DNA of 64,000 nucleotides from Dictyostelium firmibasis (GCA_036169595.1 CM069765.1:3434501-3498500); one strand, 5' to 3'. Shown: positions 45,991 through 58,697, numbered from the stretch's first letter. A program made the numbers and translations. The notes: generated by a model from the sequence alone, not told the origin.

Positions 45991-46444
45991 TTTGTGTTCT
46001 CAATTGTTTTTATATGTGTGGTTTATAATTTTTTAAAAAAAAAAAAAAAAGAAAAGAAAAAAAAAATTGAAAAAAAAAATTTTATTTCCCTTGTTTTGTT
46101 TAAACAAAACATAAAATTGGTAATTATTTATTACCAATTATTTTTTTAAAAGTTTTTCTTCTTAAAAAACAAAAAATAACTAATTTAATAAAAGGATTTT
46201 TTTTTTTATTTTTTCATTTTGTTTTTTTTTAATAAATATATTATTAAATTTATTTAGGCCTTTTTTTGATATTGTTGTTCTTTTTTTACTCTAATTATAT
46301 TAATATAGGAATTTAATTTCAAAAGTTATTAATTAATTATTATATTATTATTTTTATTAAATTCTCTTTTTTTTTTTTTTTTTTATTTTTATTTTTTTTT
46401 TTTTAAAATTTTTTTTTTTTGTTTGAACACACCCCCTCAACAGT
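45991..46444. other. Divergent promoter region
   Basis: A/T runs between the b5-reductase and PLPBP genes. It contains a short palindrome-like CCTTGTTTTGTTTAAACAAAAC near 46088 and an inverted ATTGGTAATTATTTATTACCAAT at 46117-46140. No gene was seen. Confidence 0.45.
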
Positions 46445-47540
46445 ATGCTTTTTATTTTTCGAAATAATAATACAATTAAAAAACTTTCAACGACAACAAA
46501 ATTTTATTATACAACAACCAACAGTAATAAGAGAATCAAAGATCTTCTATTTAAAAAGATGATGGATGAAAATGATGTAAAAGAATTAATTTCAAACTAT
46601 AAGAATATTAAGGATAGAGTTGAAATCATTTCAAACAAATTCGATAAACATAATGTTAAATTAGTTGCAGTTAGTAAAACAAAACCAATTGAAATGATTA
46701 GAGTATTATATGATAAAGGTCATAGACATTTCGGTGAAAATTATGTATGTAGTTCACAATAATTAATAGTTTACCCATTCAAATATAGAAAAGGAGTTGC
46801 TCTGTGTATATAGGATATTAATATCAAAATATCATATATATATTTAATAAAAAAAATAGATTCAAGAATTGGTCACAAAATCTGAAGAATTATCAGAACT
46901 ATCAGAAATTAATTGGCATTTTATTGGTAGTATTCAATCAAATAAAGCAAAGGTATTAACATCAGTAAAGAATTTATATGTTATTGAAACTGTTGAAAAT
47001 AAAAAGATTTTAGATAAATTGGCAAAATCATTATCAAATAGTGATGATAATAATAATAATAATAATAAAAAATTAAATATTATGATTCAAGTTAATACAA
47101 GTGGTGAAGAATCAAAGAGTGGTTGTAAACCAGAGGAATGTTTAGATTTGGTTAAGCATTGTTTAGAGGATGAGAATTGCAAAAATGTATTAAATTTTTT
47201 AGGTTTAATGACAATTGGAAGTCCAAATGCTACACCTGACCAACCAGATTTCAAATGTTTGGTAGATTGTAAAAATAATATTTCAAAACAATTAAATATA
47301 TCATTAGATTCAATTGAATTGTCAATGGGTATGAGTCACGATTTTGAACCTGCTGTATGTATTTTTTTTTTTTTTCTTTCAACTTTCTTTTTTAGTGGAA
47401 ATTCAAAAAAATATTAATTATTTATTTTTTATTTTTTTTCCCATCGAAACAAAACGAAAATGAAGATCGAATTTGGTTCAACAAGTGTCCGTGTTGGTAG
47501 TGCTATATTTGGTGAGAGAGATTATTCAAATAAAAAATAA
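46445..47540 (+). CDS. YggS/PLPBP family pyridoxal-phosphate homeostasis protein
   Basis: Three exons, 46445-46744, 46860-47354 and 47466-47540, all phase 0 (donors GTATGT), giving 289 aa. Family signatures: [16 protein letters not shown] with the PLP-binding Lys at residue 78, [37 protein letters not shown], and the terminal [19 protein letters not shown] encoded by the short last exon. Members bind pyridoxal 5'-phosphate on a TIM barrel without known enzymatic activity and keep PLP and amino-acid metabolism balanced. The first 35 residues (Thr/Asn/Lys/Tyr-rich, few acids) may be a mitochondrial presequence, and a second start at Met39 or Met40 would give a cytosolic form. A short Asn run lies in the middle. 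Confidence 0.88.
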
Positions 47541-47734
47541 AAATAAATAATAAATTTATTATGGATTTTTTTAAAAAAAATAGTTGTAATAATAGTGCAA
47601 ACCACCAAACTTAAGTTTGAAAAAATTAATTAAAAAAAAAAGGGAAAAAATAGAAAAAAAAAAATTTAATTTTGAAAAAAAATCATTTTTTTTTTTTTTT
47701 TTTTTTTCAATTTTTTTATTTTTGCAATTTATAA

Positions 47735-48257
<523 letters not shown>

Positions 48258-48540
48258 ATAAGATTATTTCGAAAAGAAAAAAATAAAAAAGAATTAAAAA
48301 AAAAAACAACAAAAAATTTATATACTACAGCAAAGGTCGAAGAAAGAAAGAAAGAAAATGGAAACAAAAAAACAATAAAAAAAAAAAAAGTTAAAAAAAA
48401 ATAAAAAAAAATAGAAATTATTAAAATTAAATCTCTTTTTTATTTATTTTGTTATACATTTTATTTTTATATATTTTATTTTTAAATATTCTACTTTTTT
48501 TTTTTATTTATTTTTTTTTTCATTTTATATTTTTATTTTA

Positions 48541-50146
48541 TTAAATAAAAAAACATAACACAGCTTGAAAAACGGAAAAACCAAATACAAAGTAATTTTT
48601 TGCTTTACTAGATTCATAATAATCTGGGGAAATGTGGTCATGGCTGTTGGAAACTGATGAGAAAACTAATCTTAATGTTTTTAACATGAAAAATACAATT
48701 GATATTGATAAAACACATTTTATAATGTAAGATACATAACTACCAAATAAAATTGATGATATTTGGAATATAACCATCCTGAGAAAAAAAAAAAGATTAA
48801 AACATTAAAACATTAATAAAAAAAAGTAATGATTATTTTTAATTATTAACTATTAGTTATTGGTTAATTAATTAACTACTTACAAAACATATTTATAGCC
48901 AGAATAAGATATCATATCGTAGAATGGAATTGAACCTGAGTTTGAAAAAAAGAAACCACATTTAAAGACTAATAATTCGAAAGCCCATATAATGATACCC
49001 TTGGTAATACAAGCACCCAAATAATCTGGAGAGAATTTCTTTTCCATACCCATTTGGAAACCATACAACAAAAAGTAAGTGATGAATGCCATCAAAGGAA
49101 TATATAAGTCTGGTGAATTGATATCATCTCTTGGTGGAAGATAACTATCTACATCGCTTGTTCTACCGATTCTTCTCTTCCATGTCTTTTGAGTATATGG
49201 GAATATCAATAATTTTATTTTATTAAATACATATGAATTATTTACATTAAAGTATGATTTTAATGTTGAAAATGAAAAATATTTTCCAAACTAAAATTAA
49301 AAATAATAATAATAATAATAATAATAGTTATTATTAATATAAACTTTTCTTCTTTTCTTTTTATCTTTTTTTTCTTTTTTTTTTGATTATTTTTTTTTTT
49401 TTTTTTTTTCATTAAAACACTCACATTTGAATCTACATATTGTTTGCCACCTGAAAATAAAGTTTGACCATAATTTAAACCATAAGTTAAACCTGCTTGT
49501 GTTAATGGATTGTCACTAATTTGTGAAATAAATTGTCTTGACATATCACCTTGTTGTGGTGGTGAGAAATGTGAATTCTAGTAAAAAAAAAAAAAAAAAA
49601 AAAATTATTAAAAACATTACATAAAAAGTTTTTAAAGAGTTAAATTGGTATAATATATGTCTATAACGTACATCATTATTATTGAACTGATTGAAACCAC
49701 CATTATTACCATACATTGGTGATGTTTGTTGATGTTGTGGTTGTTGTTGTTGTTGTGCGTTCATATTATAAAGTGTTGGTGATGGGAATCCAAATCCGCT
49801 ATTACTATTTTGTTGTTGTTGTTGTTGCTGTTGTGGTGGTGGTTGATATTGTTGTCCCATATTACCCATATTACCCATATTGCCTTGATTATAGTTGTAT
49901 TGATCTAAATTTATCGCATATGTATAAATAAAATTTTGGGGTTAATAACAAAGTATACATATCTCTTCGTTTTTTATGTATATTTCTCTTTTTCTATCCT
50001 CTTTCTATCGTTTTCTCCCATTTTCTCCTCCTATCTCTATGTCTCTGCTTTGTTTATTTAGTGATTATGTTATATTATTACTACTTACCCATTGATGGGT
50101 AATTTTCACCTGAATTATAACCTGTATTTCCTTTGTTATACTCCAT
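48541..50146 (-). CDS. yif1: YIF1 homologue, ER-Golgi transport membrane protein
   Basis: Five exons by GT-AG and frame: 50146-50089, 49904-49672, 49577-49425, 49290-48884 and 48778-48541, giving 362 aa. The N-terminal third is Gln/Asn/Pro-rich and cytosolic. YIF1 hallmarks follow: NPLTQAGLTYGLNYGQTLF, an FNVNNSYVFNKIKLLIFPY segment with W-x-R-R-I, and LPPRDDINSPDLYIPLMAFITY. Five hydrophobic segments follow to the C-terminus, ending without a basic tail. YIF1 pairs with YIP1 at the early Golgi, binds Rab/Ypt GTPases and supports COPII vesicle traffic. Most introns are short and A/T-rich, and the first (184 bp) is the longest. Confidence 0.88.
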
Positions 50147-51175
50147 CTCTTTTTATTATATTTTAACTAAAATCTTTTTGAAAAAAAAAAAAAATCAAAT
50201 AATATAATAATATCAGTAGAGGTTTGTTTTTTAATTTTTGAAGTATTATTAAGTGTAAAAATAGGTTGACCACTTCATAAAAAAAAATTTTGAAAAAAAA
50301 GTTTTTTTTTTTTTTATTTTTTTTTTTTTAAAATTTTAAAATTTTTAATAAGCCTACCCCATTATGCAACCAATTTTTTCTCAGTTATGACTCACAAATC
50401 ATATAATTTCTTTTTTTTTTTTATTTTTTTTTTTTATTATTTCTTTTGTGTGTAGTTTTTTAAACAAATCACTTTATGTGTTTAATTTTTAATTTTTTTT
50501 TTTTAATTTTTTTTTTTTTTTGACACCCAAAAAAAAAAAAAATAAAAATGGATATTTGACCATTTTAAAGAATAAAATAATAATAATAATTATAATAATT
50601 ATAATTATAATAATAGAAATTTTGTTATTTACTCTCTATTTATAAAACATATTCCATATTTTTTTAATTTTTCAAAAAAAAAAAGCAATCCTCAGCTATT
50701 AAAAAATAAAATATATATAGTAATTTTTCAAACTCTTTAAAATCATTTGAAATATTACTTGATATATTTTAGATTTATCGTTAAAATATTTTTTATTCTT
50801 TTTTAATTTTTAATTTCTAATTATAAATTAATTTTTGTAATTCATGGATTAAAGCTAATAATAAAATTCAAAATAAATATAATGATAATTACTATGTTGA
50901 CACATTTTTCAAAGAAAAACAACAAATTATTATTTGGATTTTTATTTTTTTTATATTTTTTATTTTTTTTTTTCATTCATTTTTTTCATTTAAAAAATTA
51001 AAAAAAAACAAAAAAAATCCAAATTAAATTTGCGCAAAATATTTCAAAACAAGACACAAACATAAAACCAAATAAATAATAAAAATAAAACCTTTTTTAA
51101 ATATAAAAAAAAAAAAAACAAAGAGATTAAAGGGGAAAAAAAAAACAAAGAAAATAATAGTAGTTTTAATATAAA
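50147..51175. other. 1-kb divergent promoter region
   Basis: Lies between yif1 and dymB. It contains A/T runs, a TGACTCA motif at about 50388, and a GACCACTTCAT patch near 50268. Nothing gene-like was found in either strand. Confidence 0.45.
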
Positions 51176-51403
51176 ATGTTGAGTTCATCATCAATATTAA
51201 AAACATCAAGCGTTGCAATAAATTATCAACAATATATTTATCCGATTATAATCAATAGATTAACATATAATTACAATATTAGAAATAAAAATTATAAAAA
51301 TTATTCATCATCAAATAACTTTCAATCAGACTCAATAAAATTCCAAAATGAATTTCAAAATAATTTAAAAATTTATAATAAAAATAATAACAATAATATA
51401 AAT

Positions 51404-51434
<31 letters not shown>

Positions 51435-53914
51435 TTAGTAAATTTTTTAACAATCAAAATATTGATAAAAAAGTTATGAAACATTTTTACTCAAGTACAA
51501 AATTAAATTATGCTAGACAACAACAACAACAATTATTTAAAAATAATAATGAAGTTATTAATGAGCCAATTGGATCTTCACTTTTACCAATTATTAATAA
51601 ATTACAAGAGAATGCGTCATTAATTGGATCAGAGATTACACTTCCACAAATTATTGTTGTTGGATCACAATCGTCTGGTAAAAGTTCAGTATTAGAGAAT
51701 TTAGTAGGTCGTGATTTCTTACCAAGAGGTAGTGGCTTAGTAACTAGAAGACCATTAGTATTACAATTATATCAAACCACAAGAAATTCAAACATTGATC
51801 AATTACAAGAGCAAGAGAATGAAGAGGATGATAATAATAATAATACAATCAATGATGATATTGATGAAGAATGGGGGGAATTTGGACATAGTGGAACAAA
51901 GAAATTTAATTTCAAAGAGATAAAAGAAGAGATTGAAAGAGAGACAGAAAGAATTGCAGGACCAAATAAAGATATATCATCAGAACCAATTGTATTAAAG
52001 ATTTATTCACCAAAGGTTATCCCATTAACATTGGTTGATTTACCTGGTTTAACACGTGTTGCTATTGAAGATCAACCACCCAATATTGAAGAAAAGATTA
52101 AATCAATGATTATTAATCATATTAGTAATCCAAATTCAATAATTTTAGCTATTACACCTGCCAATCAAGATATTGTAACATCAGATGCATTAAAGTTAGC
52201 TCAAGAGGTAGATCCATTAGGCAAACGTACTATTGGTGTTTTAACTAAATTGGATCTAATGGATAAAGGTACTGATGCAATCGACATTCTTTTAGGTAAT
52301 TCAATACCATTGAATTTGGGATTTGTTGGTGTTGTCAATAGATCACAACAAGATATACTCAATAAAAAACCAATTGAAAAAATGTTAGTTGATGAATCAA
52401 AATGGTTTGATCAACATCCAGTCTATAATAGAATCACTAATCAATTGGGTACTCAATATTTGGCTCAAAAGTGTAGTAAAATATTAACAAGACATATTCG
52501 TGATACATTCCCATCGGTGAAGAATCAAATTAGACATCTCATTAAAAAATATGAATCTGATTTAGAGAAATACGGTGAACCAATACCACTTAGGGTATCT
52601 GAAAAATCTAGACTTCTATTTGATATTCTAAATGAATTCTCTAGAAAATATAGAGCAGATTTAGATGGTACCAATGAAGAGTTGGTATTGAATGAATTCA
52701 ATGGTGGTGCACGTATAAGATACATCTTTTCAAAGGCTTTTCAATCTAATAATAATGATCACCATGGCCTTGTGGGTGGCAGTATTGAGGAACAACCATT
52801 TGATTGGTTATCAGATCAACAATTAAAAATTGCACTTAGAAACTCTGGTTCAACAATGTTTATACCTCAAAAAATATTCGATTCACTCATTCGTAAACAA
52901 TTGGAAAGAGTTAGAGAACCATTGATTCAAACATCCGAATATGTTTTAGATGAATTATTAAGAATTTTAACACAAGCTGATTATTCAAATGTTTTATCAA
53001 GATTCCCAGTTTTAAAGGAACGTATAGTTGAAGTATCAAATAATTCACTTAGAAAATTATTAAAAGAATGTAATCAATCAATCTCTCAAATGGTTGATGC
53101 TGAAATGTCATTCATTAATACAAATCATCCAAGTTATGTTCATCAATTAAATAACTTGTTGGCTTCTTCTTCTTCAGCTTCATTTGTACCACAAGGTACT
53201 TTTCCAACAACTTCAAAACATTTATCATCTTCATCATCGTCATCATCATCGTCATTATCACAAAACTCTAATCCTTACAATGATGCTTTAAATCCTTACA
53301 ATATCGATCGTTCATACCCAATAGACAGTCAAATTAAACAACAACAACAACAAATCCAACAACAAAAACAATATCAACAACAAAATCAAAAACAACAACA
53401 ACCAGGTTTCTTATCGAGAATATTTGGATCATCTCCACAACAACAACCACAACAACCACAACAACCACCACAACAACTACAACAACAACAACAACCACAG
53501 CAACAATATGAAATTCAATATCAACAAAATTCAAAAAAACAACAAAATTTAATAGTTGAAGATAAAAAATTCAATTTAGAACAATATGGACTTAATGATA
53601 TAACAGAGGATGAAAAGAAACAAATTTATTTACTTAGAAAATTATTATTAGCTTATAATGATATCGCCCAATTTAATCTTCAACAAAATACTATGAAATT
53701 AATATCATTATTATTAATTGATAAATCAAAGGATATCCTTCAAAAGGAATTAATAGACTCATTATATGATCAATCATCAGTAGATCAATTACTTAGAGAG
53801 AATGAATTGGTGGTTGCAAAGAGAAACGAATGTATTTATAAATTAGAATTATTAAAGAAAGCAAAGAAATCATTATCCCAATCTGAAAATAGTGATTTAC
53901 TTCATTTGTATTAA
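51176..53914 (+). CDS. dymB: Mitochondrial dynamin-like GTPase (dynamin B)
   Basis: Single exon, 912 aa. The N-terminal 110 residues are rich in Ser, Asn, Tyr and basic residues with almost no acids, fitting the mitochondrial import presequence known for dynamin B of D. discoideum. GTPase motifs: P-loop GSQSSGKSS (residues 163-171), DLPG (288-291) and TKLD (357-360). An acidic/Asn-rich insert of about 60 residues splits the GTPase domain between P-loop and DLPG. The middle domain follows, then a Gln/Ser/Pro-rich linker (about residues 660-800) in the place where classical dynamins carry a PH domain, and a GTPase effector domain (about residues 810-905, LLRKLLLAYNDIAQFN). It probably remodels mitochondrial or endosomal membranes. 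Confidence 0.85.
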
Positions 53915-53991
53915 CATAAATATAATAATATAAACAAATATAAATCTGTACAAAAAAAAAAGCATTAAATAAAATAGTAAAAATAGTGAGA

Positions 53992-54038
<47 letters not shown>

Positions 54039-54197
54039 GTTGAAAACATGATATTATTTGGTCCATGATATATATTTTTTTTTTTAATTACCACCAAACT
54101 AATTGATATTCTTAGATTACAAAGGCGTCTATCATTATTTATTTTGTTATAATTTTTTTTATCTATATTTGGAAAGAAATACAATAGATAGCAGATG

Positions 54198-54229
<32 letters not shown>

Positions 54230-54686
54230 ATCCACCCAAAAACACTAATTTTTTTTTCTGTTTTATTATTTTTTTTTTTTATTTATTTTCACCACCATGT
54301 CTCAATTAATATTACCACACATTTTTATCATTTGGTTAAATTACAAACAAGTAAATGGTAATATTAATATTTAGACATGGATATGTTCAACAACAGTAAA
54401 TATATATTTACATTGGGAAAATGAATATTTATCCGTTCAGAGAATTACAAATTAATGAATATAACAATGCTATTTTTTTACCATCATTTTATACAACAAA
54501 AATAGTCAGATTACAAATTTAACAAGTAATAATTTATTTTTATTATTTTTTTTTTTATAATTTTAATAAGTAATTTTGGTGAAAAAATTAAGGTATAAAT
54601 AGATTTTTTTTTTTTTTATATAATTAATTAAATACAAATAAAATCAAAACCTCTTAAAAACAAATAAAAAAATAATATAAAATAAA
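53915..54686. other. Intergenic region with an inverted repeat; start of the CBM49 array
   Basis: dA/dT runs, then a more complex patch at 54290-54500. An imperfect hairpin pairs CATGTCTcaATTAATATTACC (54297-54317) with GGTAATATTAATatttAGACATG (54357-54379), loop about 39 bases. The TATA box of the first CBM49 gene lies at 54594. Confidence 0.55.
54594..54601 (+). promoter_or_regulatory. TATA box of CBM49 copy 1
   Basis: TATAAATA 93 bp before the ATG, followed by a dT run, the usual core-promoter layout in this genome. Confidence 0.65.
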
Positions 54687-55217
54687 ATGAAATTCTTAGT
54701 TTTCTTATGCGCTTTTTTGCTTGCCATTTCTTTGGTTAATGCTAATCATTATGGTTGTGGTACTTCTCCATGTGGTGTCGGTAGAATCTGTCATACTTTA
54801 AGAGGTTTCTGTAGTTGTGTTGAAATAGTTCATTGCTTAGATGTCAATTTAAGAAGTAATCAAATGGCTCAATGGAGAGATAATAGTGGTGTATTATTCA
54901 CTCAATATGATATTACCATAACAAATTATCTCAATGTTGATATCACTCAAATTTTCATTGGTACTGATTGTACTCTTGAATTAAGAGATTATGAGTCATT
55001 ATGGAATGTTGTTAGATTACCAAATGGAGAACTCACTCTTCCATCATATCAACATTCAATTAATAAGGATGCGTACGTACTAAAATTATTATTATTATTA
55101 ATAAATTTTTTTCTACATCTAACATTTTTTAATAATTATTACAGATCATATACATTCGGTTTCATTGTAAGAGGAGATAGATTACCAAACATGGCAATCT
55201 TAGCTGTAACCTATTAA
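54687..55217 (+). CDS. Secreted CBM49 cellulose-binding-type protein, copy 1
   Basis: Two exons, 54687-55072 and 55145-55217 (GC/A split Ala codon; donor GTACGT), giving 152 aa. A signal peptide (KFLVFLCAFLLAISLVNA) is followed by a Cys-rich motif of eight cysteines (YGCGTSPCGVGRICHTLRG, then CSCVEIVHC). The C-terminal 90 residues match a CBM49 carbohydrate-binding fold: YDITITNYLNVDITQIFIG, SLWNVVRLPNGELTLPSY and YTFGFIVRGD. CBM49 modules in dictyostelids occur in spore-coat and stalk matrix proteins and can bind cellulose, so an extracellular-matrix role is likely. It is the first of a same-strand tandem array. Confidence 0.87.
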   Translation: MKFLVFLCAFLLAISLVNANHYGCGTSPCGVGRICHTLRGFCSCVEIVHCLDVNLRSNQMAQWRDNSGVLFTQYDITITNYLNVDITQIFIGTDCTLELRDYESLWNVVRLPNGELTLPSYQHSINKDAYVLKLLLLLINFFLHLTFFNNYYRSYTFGFIVRGDRLPNMAILAVTY

Positions 55218-55688
55218 AAAACAATTTTTATTATGTTTACATTTGTATATAGTTATTTCTTGGTTTAGAAATTAAAAAATAAAAAAATAAAAAAAATAAA
55301 TTTTAATATTATTATTGCTTTATTTTGTTAATAAATTTAATTTAGTTTAATTTTGAATTTTTTATTGTTCTTTGATATTTGAATTTTTTTATTTTTTTAC
55401 TATTGAAAAATTGATATGTACAGTTACCCTAAAAAAATGAATTTATTAATTGCATTCTTTTTGTGAAATTTCAAGTTCTGTTACAAGTAATACCCATTTT
55501 TTATAAAAAAAAGTAAAAGATCCCAAGAAAATTTAAAATCATCTAGATACATTTATAGCAATTGTAGTTTTAAAAAATGATGTTATTTTTAGGTAAATCT
55601 GTTGTTTTCAAAATTATCGACCACTAAATAGAGTGGTTCATTTTATTTTTTTATTTATTTTTTATATTTTTATTTTTATTGTTTTTTT

Positions 55689-55702
55689 TAACACCAACCC
55701 CA
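55689..55702 (+). promoter_or_regulatory. Shared C-rich upstream element (TAACACCAACCCCA), copy 2
   Basis: Lies about 305 bp before the copy 2 ATG and is repeated at the same distance before copy 3. The reverse complement is G/T-rich, like binding sites of the developmental regulator GBF (inference). Confidence 0.45.
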
Positions 55703-55900
55703 TTATTTGTACTGTTTATATTTGTAAATTATTAATATCTTTGGTTTATTAATAGCCTAATTTCATATAAATGCTCCATTCTCTTCTCAACTTGGTAAAT
55801 TAATAAAAAAACGTTAATTTTTAATCCATGTTTATTTTAACAAATACTAATTACTCTTTTTTTTTTTTTTTTTTTTTTTTTTATTTGTTGAAGAAAAAAG

Positions 55901-55908
55901 TATAAATT
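55901..55908 (+). promoter_or_regulatory. TATA box of CBM49 copy 2
   Basis: TATAAATT 105 bp before the ATG, after AGAAAAAAG; the same context recurs at copy 3. Confidence 0.6.
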
Positions 55909-56005
55909 AATTTTTTTTTTCCTAAAATTAAAAATCAAACATCTCTTAATCAAATTTAAAAAAAGAATATTAAATTTAAAAAAAATATTTAAAAAAATAT
56001 AAATA

Positions 56006-56532
56006 ATGAAATTCTTAGTTTTCTTATGCGCTTTTTTGCTTGCCATTTCTTTGGTTAATGCTAATCATTATGGTTGTGGTACTTCTCCATGTGGTGTCGG
56101 TAGAATCTGTCATACTTTAAGAGGTTTCTGTAGTTGCGTTGAAATAGTTCATTGCTTAGATGTCAATTTAAGAAGTAATCAAATGGCTCAATGGAGAGAT
56201 AATAGTGGTGTATTATTCACTCAATATGATATTACAATTACAAATTATCTTGATGTTGATATCACTCAAATTTTCATTGGTACTGATTGTACTCTTGAAT
56301 TAAGAGATTATCAATCATTATGGAATGTTGTTAGATTACCAAATGGAGAACTCACTCTTCCATCATATCAACCATCAATTAATAAGAATGCGTATGTACT
56401 AAAATTAATAATTAATATTACTTTTTTATTTTCACTAACATTTAAAATAAATATTACAGATCATATACATTCGGTTTCATTGTAAAAGGAGATAGATTAC
56501 CAAACATGGCAATCTTAGCTGTAACATATTAA
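56006..56532 (+). CDS. Secreted CBM49 protein, copy 2
   Basis: Exons 56006-56391 and 56460-56532, 152 aa. The protein differs from copy 1 by only a few residues (Asp for Asn in NYLDVD, Gln for Glu in YQSLW, Pro and Asn near the exon end, and Lys for Arg in the final exon). Signal peptide, eight-Cys motif and CBM49 domain are all intact. The intron begins GTATGTACTAAAATT as in copies 3 and 4. Expression is probably shared with copy 3, because their upstream regions are duplicates. Confidence 0.88.
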
Positions 56533-57133
56533 AAAAATATTTTAAACATGTTTACTTTTATATGGTTAATTGGTCTCTCTCAGTAAACAAAAATAAAAAT
56601 ATTTCATAAAAAAAAAAATAAATAAATAAAAAAAAAAAAAAAATAAAAAGATTATATTCTGTTGATGTTTTCTTAACTTTAAATATTTTTTTTAAATAAA
56701 AAAAATAATTAAAAATCTTTAATAAAAAGGTGTCATTCATTTTTTTTTTTTTTTTAATAAGAAGAATAGTATCACCAATTAATTTCATTTTAAAAAAAAA
56801 TAATTTTTAATTAAATAAATTAATTTTTAATGATTAAAAATTAAAAAAAATCGCAATAAAAAGAATTTGTTAAAAAAATTTTATTAAATTTATGATAGAA
56901 ATATAGTGTTATTTCAAGTTTTTTACAAGTAAAATAATTATTTTTATATTAAAAAGTGGAGCATCCAAGAAAATTGAAATTATCCAGATGTATTATGATT
57001 GTATTTATAAAAATGATATTAATTTTGGTATCAATTGTAAATCTATTTTTTTGTATTTTTTTTTTTCAATATTTTTACCACTAAATATAAAAAGAGTGGT
57101 GTTTTTATTTTTTTTATTTTTTCCTTGTTTTTT

Positions 57134-57147
57134 TAACACCAACCCCA
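57134..57147 (+). promoter_or_regulatory. Shared C-rich upstream element (TAACACCAACCCCA), copy 3
   Basis: Second occurrence of the 14-base element, about 315 bp before the ATG of copy 3. Confidence 0.45.
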
Positions 57148-57360
57148 CAATGCACCGTTTCTATTTGTAATTTGGTAAGACAATGCTTTGTGGTAAATTT
57201 ATAACGTAATTTCATGTATATATACTCAATACTCTGTTCAAATTGGCAAATTAATAAAGAAACGTTAATTTTTAACAATATGTTATTTTAACAATAAAGA
57301 ATATTAATTTTTTCATTTTTCTTTTTTATTTTTTTTATTTTTTTAAGTTAGAGAAAAAAG

Positions 57361-57368
57361 TATAAATT
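57361..57368 (+). promoter_or_regulatory. TATA box of CBM49 copy 3
   Basis: TATAAATT 99 bp before the ATG, preceded by GAGAAAAAAG and followed by T-rich DNA. Confidence 0.6.
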
Positions 57369-57459
57369 GTTTTATTTTTTTTTTTTAAAATAAATAATAA
57401 ATCATCTATCAATTAAATTTTAAAAGAATAAAAATATTATTATAAATAATTAAAAAAAA

Positions 57460-57986
57460 ATGAAATTCTTAGTTTTCTTATGCGCTTTTTTGCTTGCCAT
57501 TTCTTTGGTTAATGCTAATCATTATGGTTGTGGTATTTCTCCATGTGGTATCGGTAGAATCTGTCATACTTTAAGAGGTTTCTGTAGTTGTGTTGAAATA
57601 GTTCATTGCTTAGATGTCAATTTAAGAAGTAATCAAATGGCTCAATGGAGAGATAACAGTGGTGTATTATTCACTCAATATGATATTACAATTACAAATT
57701 ATCTTGATGTCGATATCACTCAAATTTTCATTGGTACTGATTGTACTCTTGAATTAAGAGACTATCAATCATTATGGAATGTTGTTAGATTACCAAATGG
57801 AGAACTCACTCTTCCATCATATCAACCATCAATTAATAAGAATGCGTATGTACTAAAATTAATAATTAATATTACTTTTTTATTTTCACTAACATTTATA
57901 ATAAATATTACAGATCATATACATTCGGTTTCATTGTAAGAGGAGATAGATTACCAAACATGGCTATCTTAGCTGTAACATATTAA
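57460..57986 (+). CDS. Secreted CBM49 protein, copy 3
   Basis: Exons 57460-57845 and 57914-57986, 152 aa. It matches copy 2 except for Ile replacing Thr and Val in the Cys-rich segment (CGISPCGIG) and an Arg in the last exon. The introns of copies 2 and 3 are almost identical too, unlike the spacers, which points to recent duplication or gene conversion across the whole transcription unit. Confidence 0.88.
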
Positions 57987-58341
57987 ATAATTTTTATTTC
58001 ATAAATTACTTGTAAAATTTTTTTAAAAAAATTAATAAAAAAAAATGATTATATTTTTGAATTGTTAATTCTCAATGGATAATATAATTGGATTGTTTTT
58101 TTTTTTATATTTTAATTTTTTTTTTTTTTTTTTTTTTTTTAATGAGAAATTGAAATGAATTAATGTTTTATTATTAAAGATTTTTTAATTTTTATTTTTC
58201 ATATTTACAAATTAATGGGCCATAATAACTAATTAGTACAAATTGATTGTGATAATAATAAAAAAATATGTGGTTAGATAAAAAAGATTGAAAGTAAATT
58301 TCAAATTACAAAATTAAATTTTTTTTAATTTCCCACAGTAT

Positions 58342-58373
<32 letters not shown>

Positions 58374-58391
58374 CACACACATTTTGGTTGA

Positions 58392-58419
58392 ATCTAGATT
58401 TTGAAGTACAAGTAAAAGT
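58392..58419 (+). promoter_or_regulatory. Shared 28-bp upstream element, copy 4
   Basis: Begins ATCTAGATTTTGAAGTACAA and ends GTAAAAGT. It is an exact copy of 59676-59703 and lies about 306 bp before the copy 4 ATG (318 bp for copy 5). The half-site TTGA and ACAAGTAAAAG are conserved. Confidence 0.5.
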
Positions 58420-58583
58420 AGTTTTTATAGCTGAGTTTATTTTCTACCCAATTTAGGGGAAAATTACAATTTTGGACAGATAAATTAAATAATTAAATTT
58501 AACAATATATCGAAATCCTTTTGATTTATGCCGACATATTTTTTACTATTATACATTTAATATATTTTTTTTTTTTTTTTCAA

Positions 58584-58591
58584 TATAAATA
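58584..58591 (+). promoter_or_regulatory. TATA box of CBM49 copy 4
   Basis: TATAAATA 114 bp before the ATG, after a dT run. Confidence 0.55.
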
Positions 58592-58697
58592 AGAAAAAAA
58601 AAATTATTGTTAATTATATTGTTTTCCTATTAAAAAATAAATTTATAAAATATTAAAAACTATATAAAAAAAAAAAATAATAAAAAAAAAAAGTAAA

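Larger units (their letters stand above)
55218..56005. other. Spacer between CBM49 copies 1 and 2
   Basis: A/T-rich DNA, but 55495-55830 is related to 56930-57280 upstream of copy 3: both have CTAGATAC/CCAGATGT, TTAACACCAACCCCA and a TTAATAAA-AAACGTTAATTTTTAA block in the same order. This shows duplication of a promoter unit. Confidence 0.7.
56533..57459. other. Spacer between CBM49 copies 2 and 3
   Basis: A/T-rich. It contains the duplicated promoter unit described for copy 2 (56930-57280), with the C-rich element at 57134-57147. No separate gene was seen. Confidence 0.65.
57987..58697. other. Spacer between CBM49 copies 3 and 4
   Basis: A/T-rich. A 28-bp element at 58392-58419 recurs upstream of copy 5. 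No gene was recognised. Confidence 0.6.
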
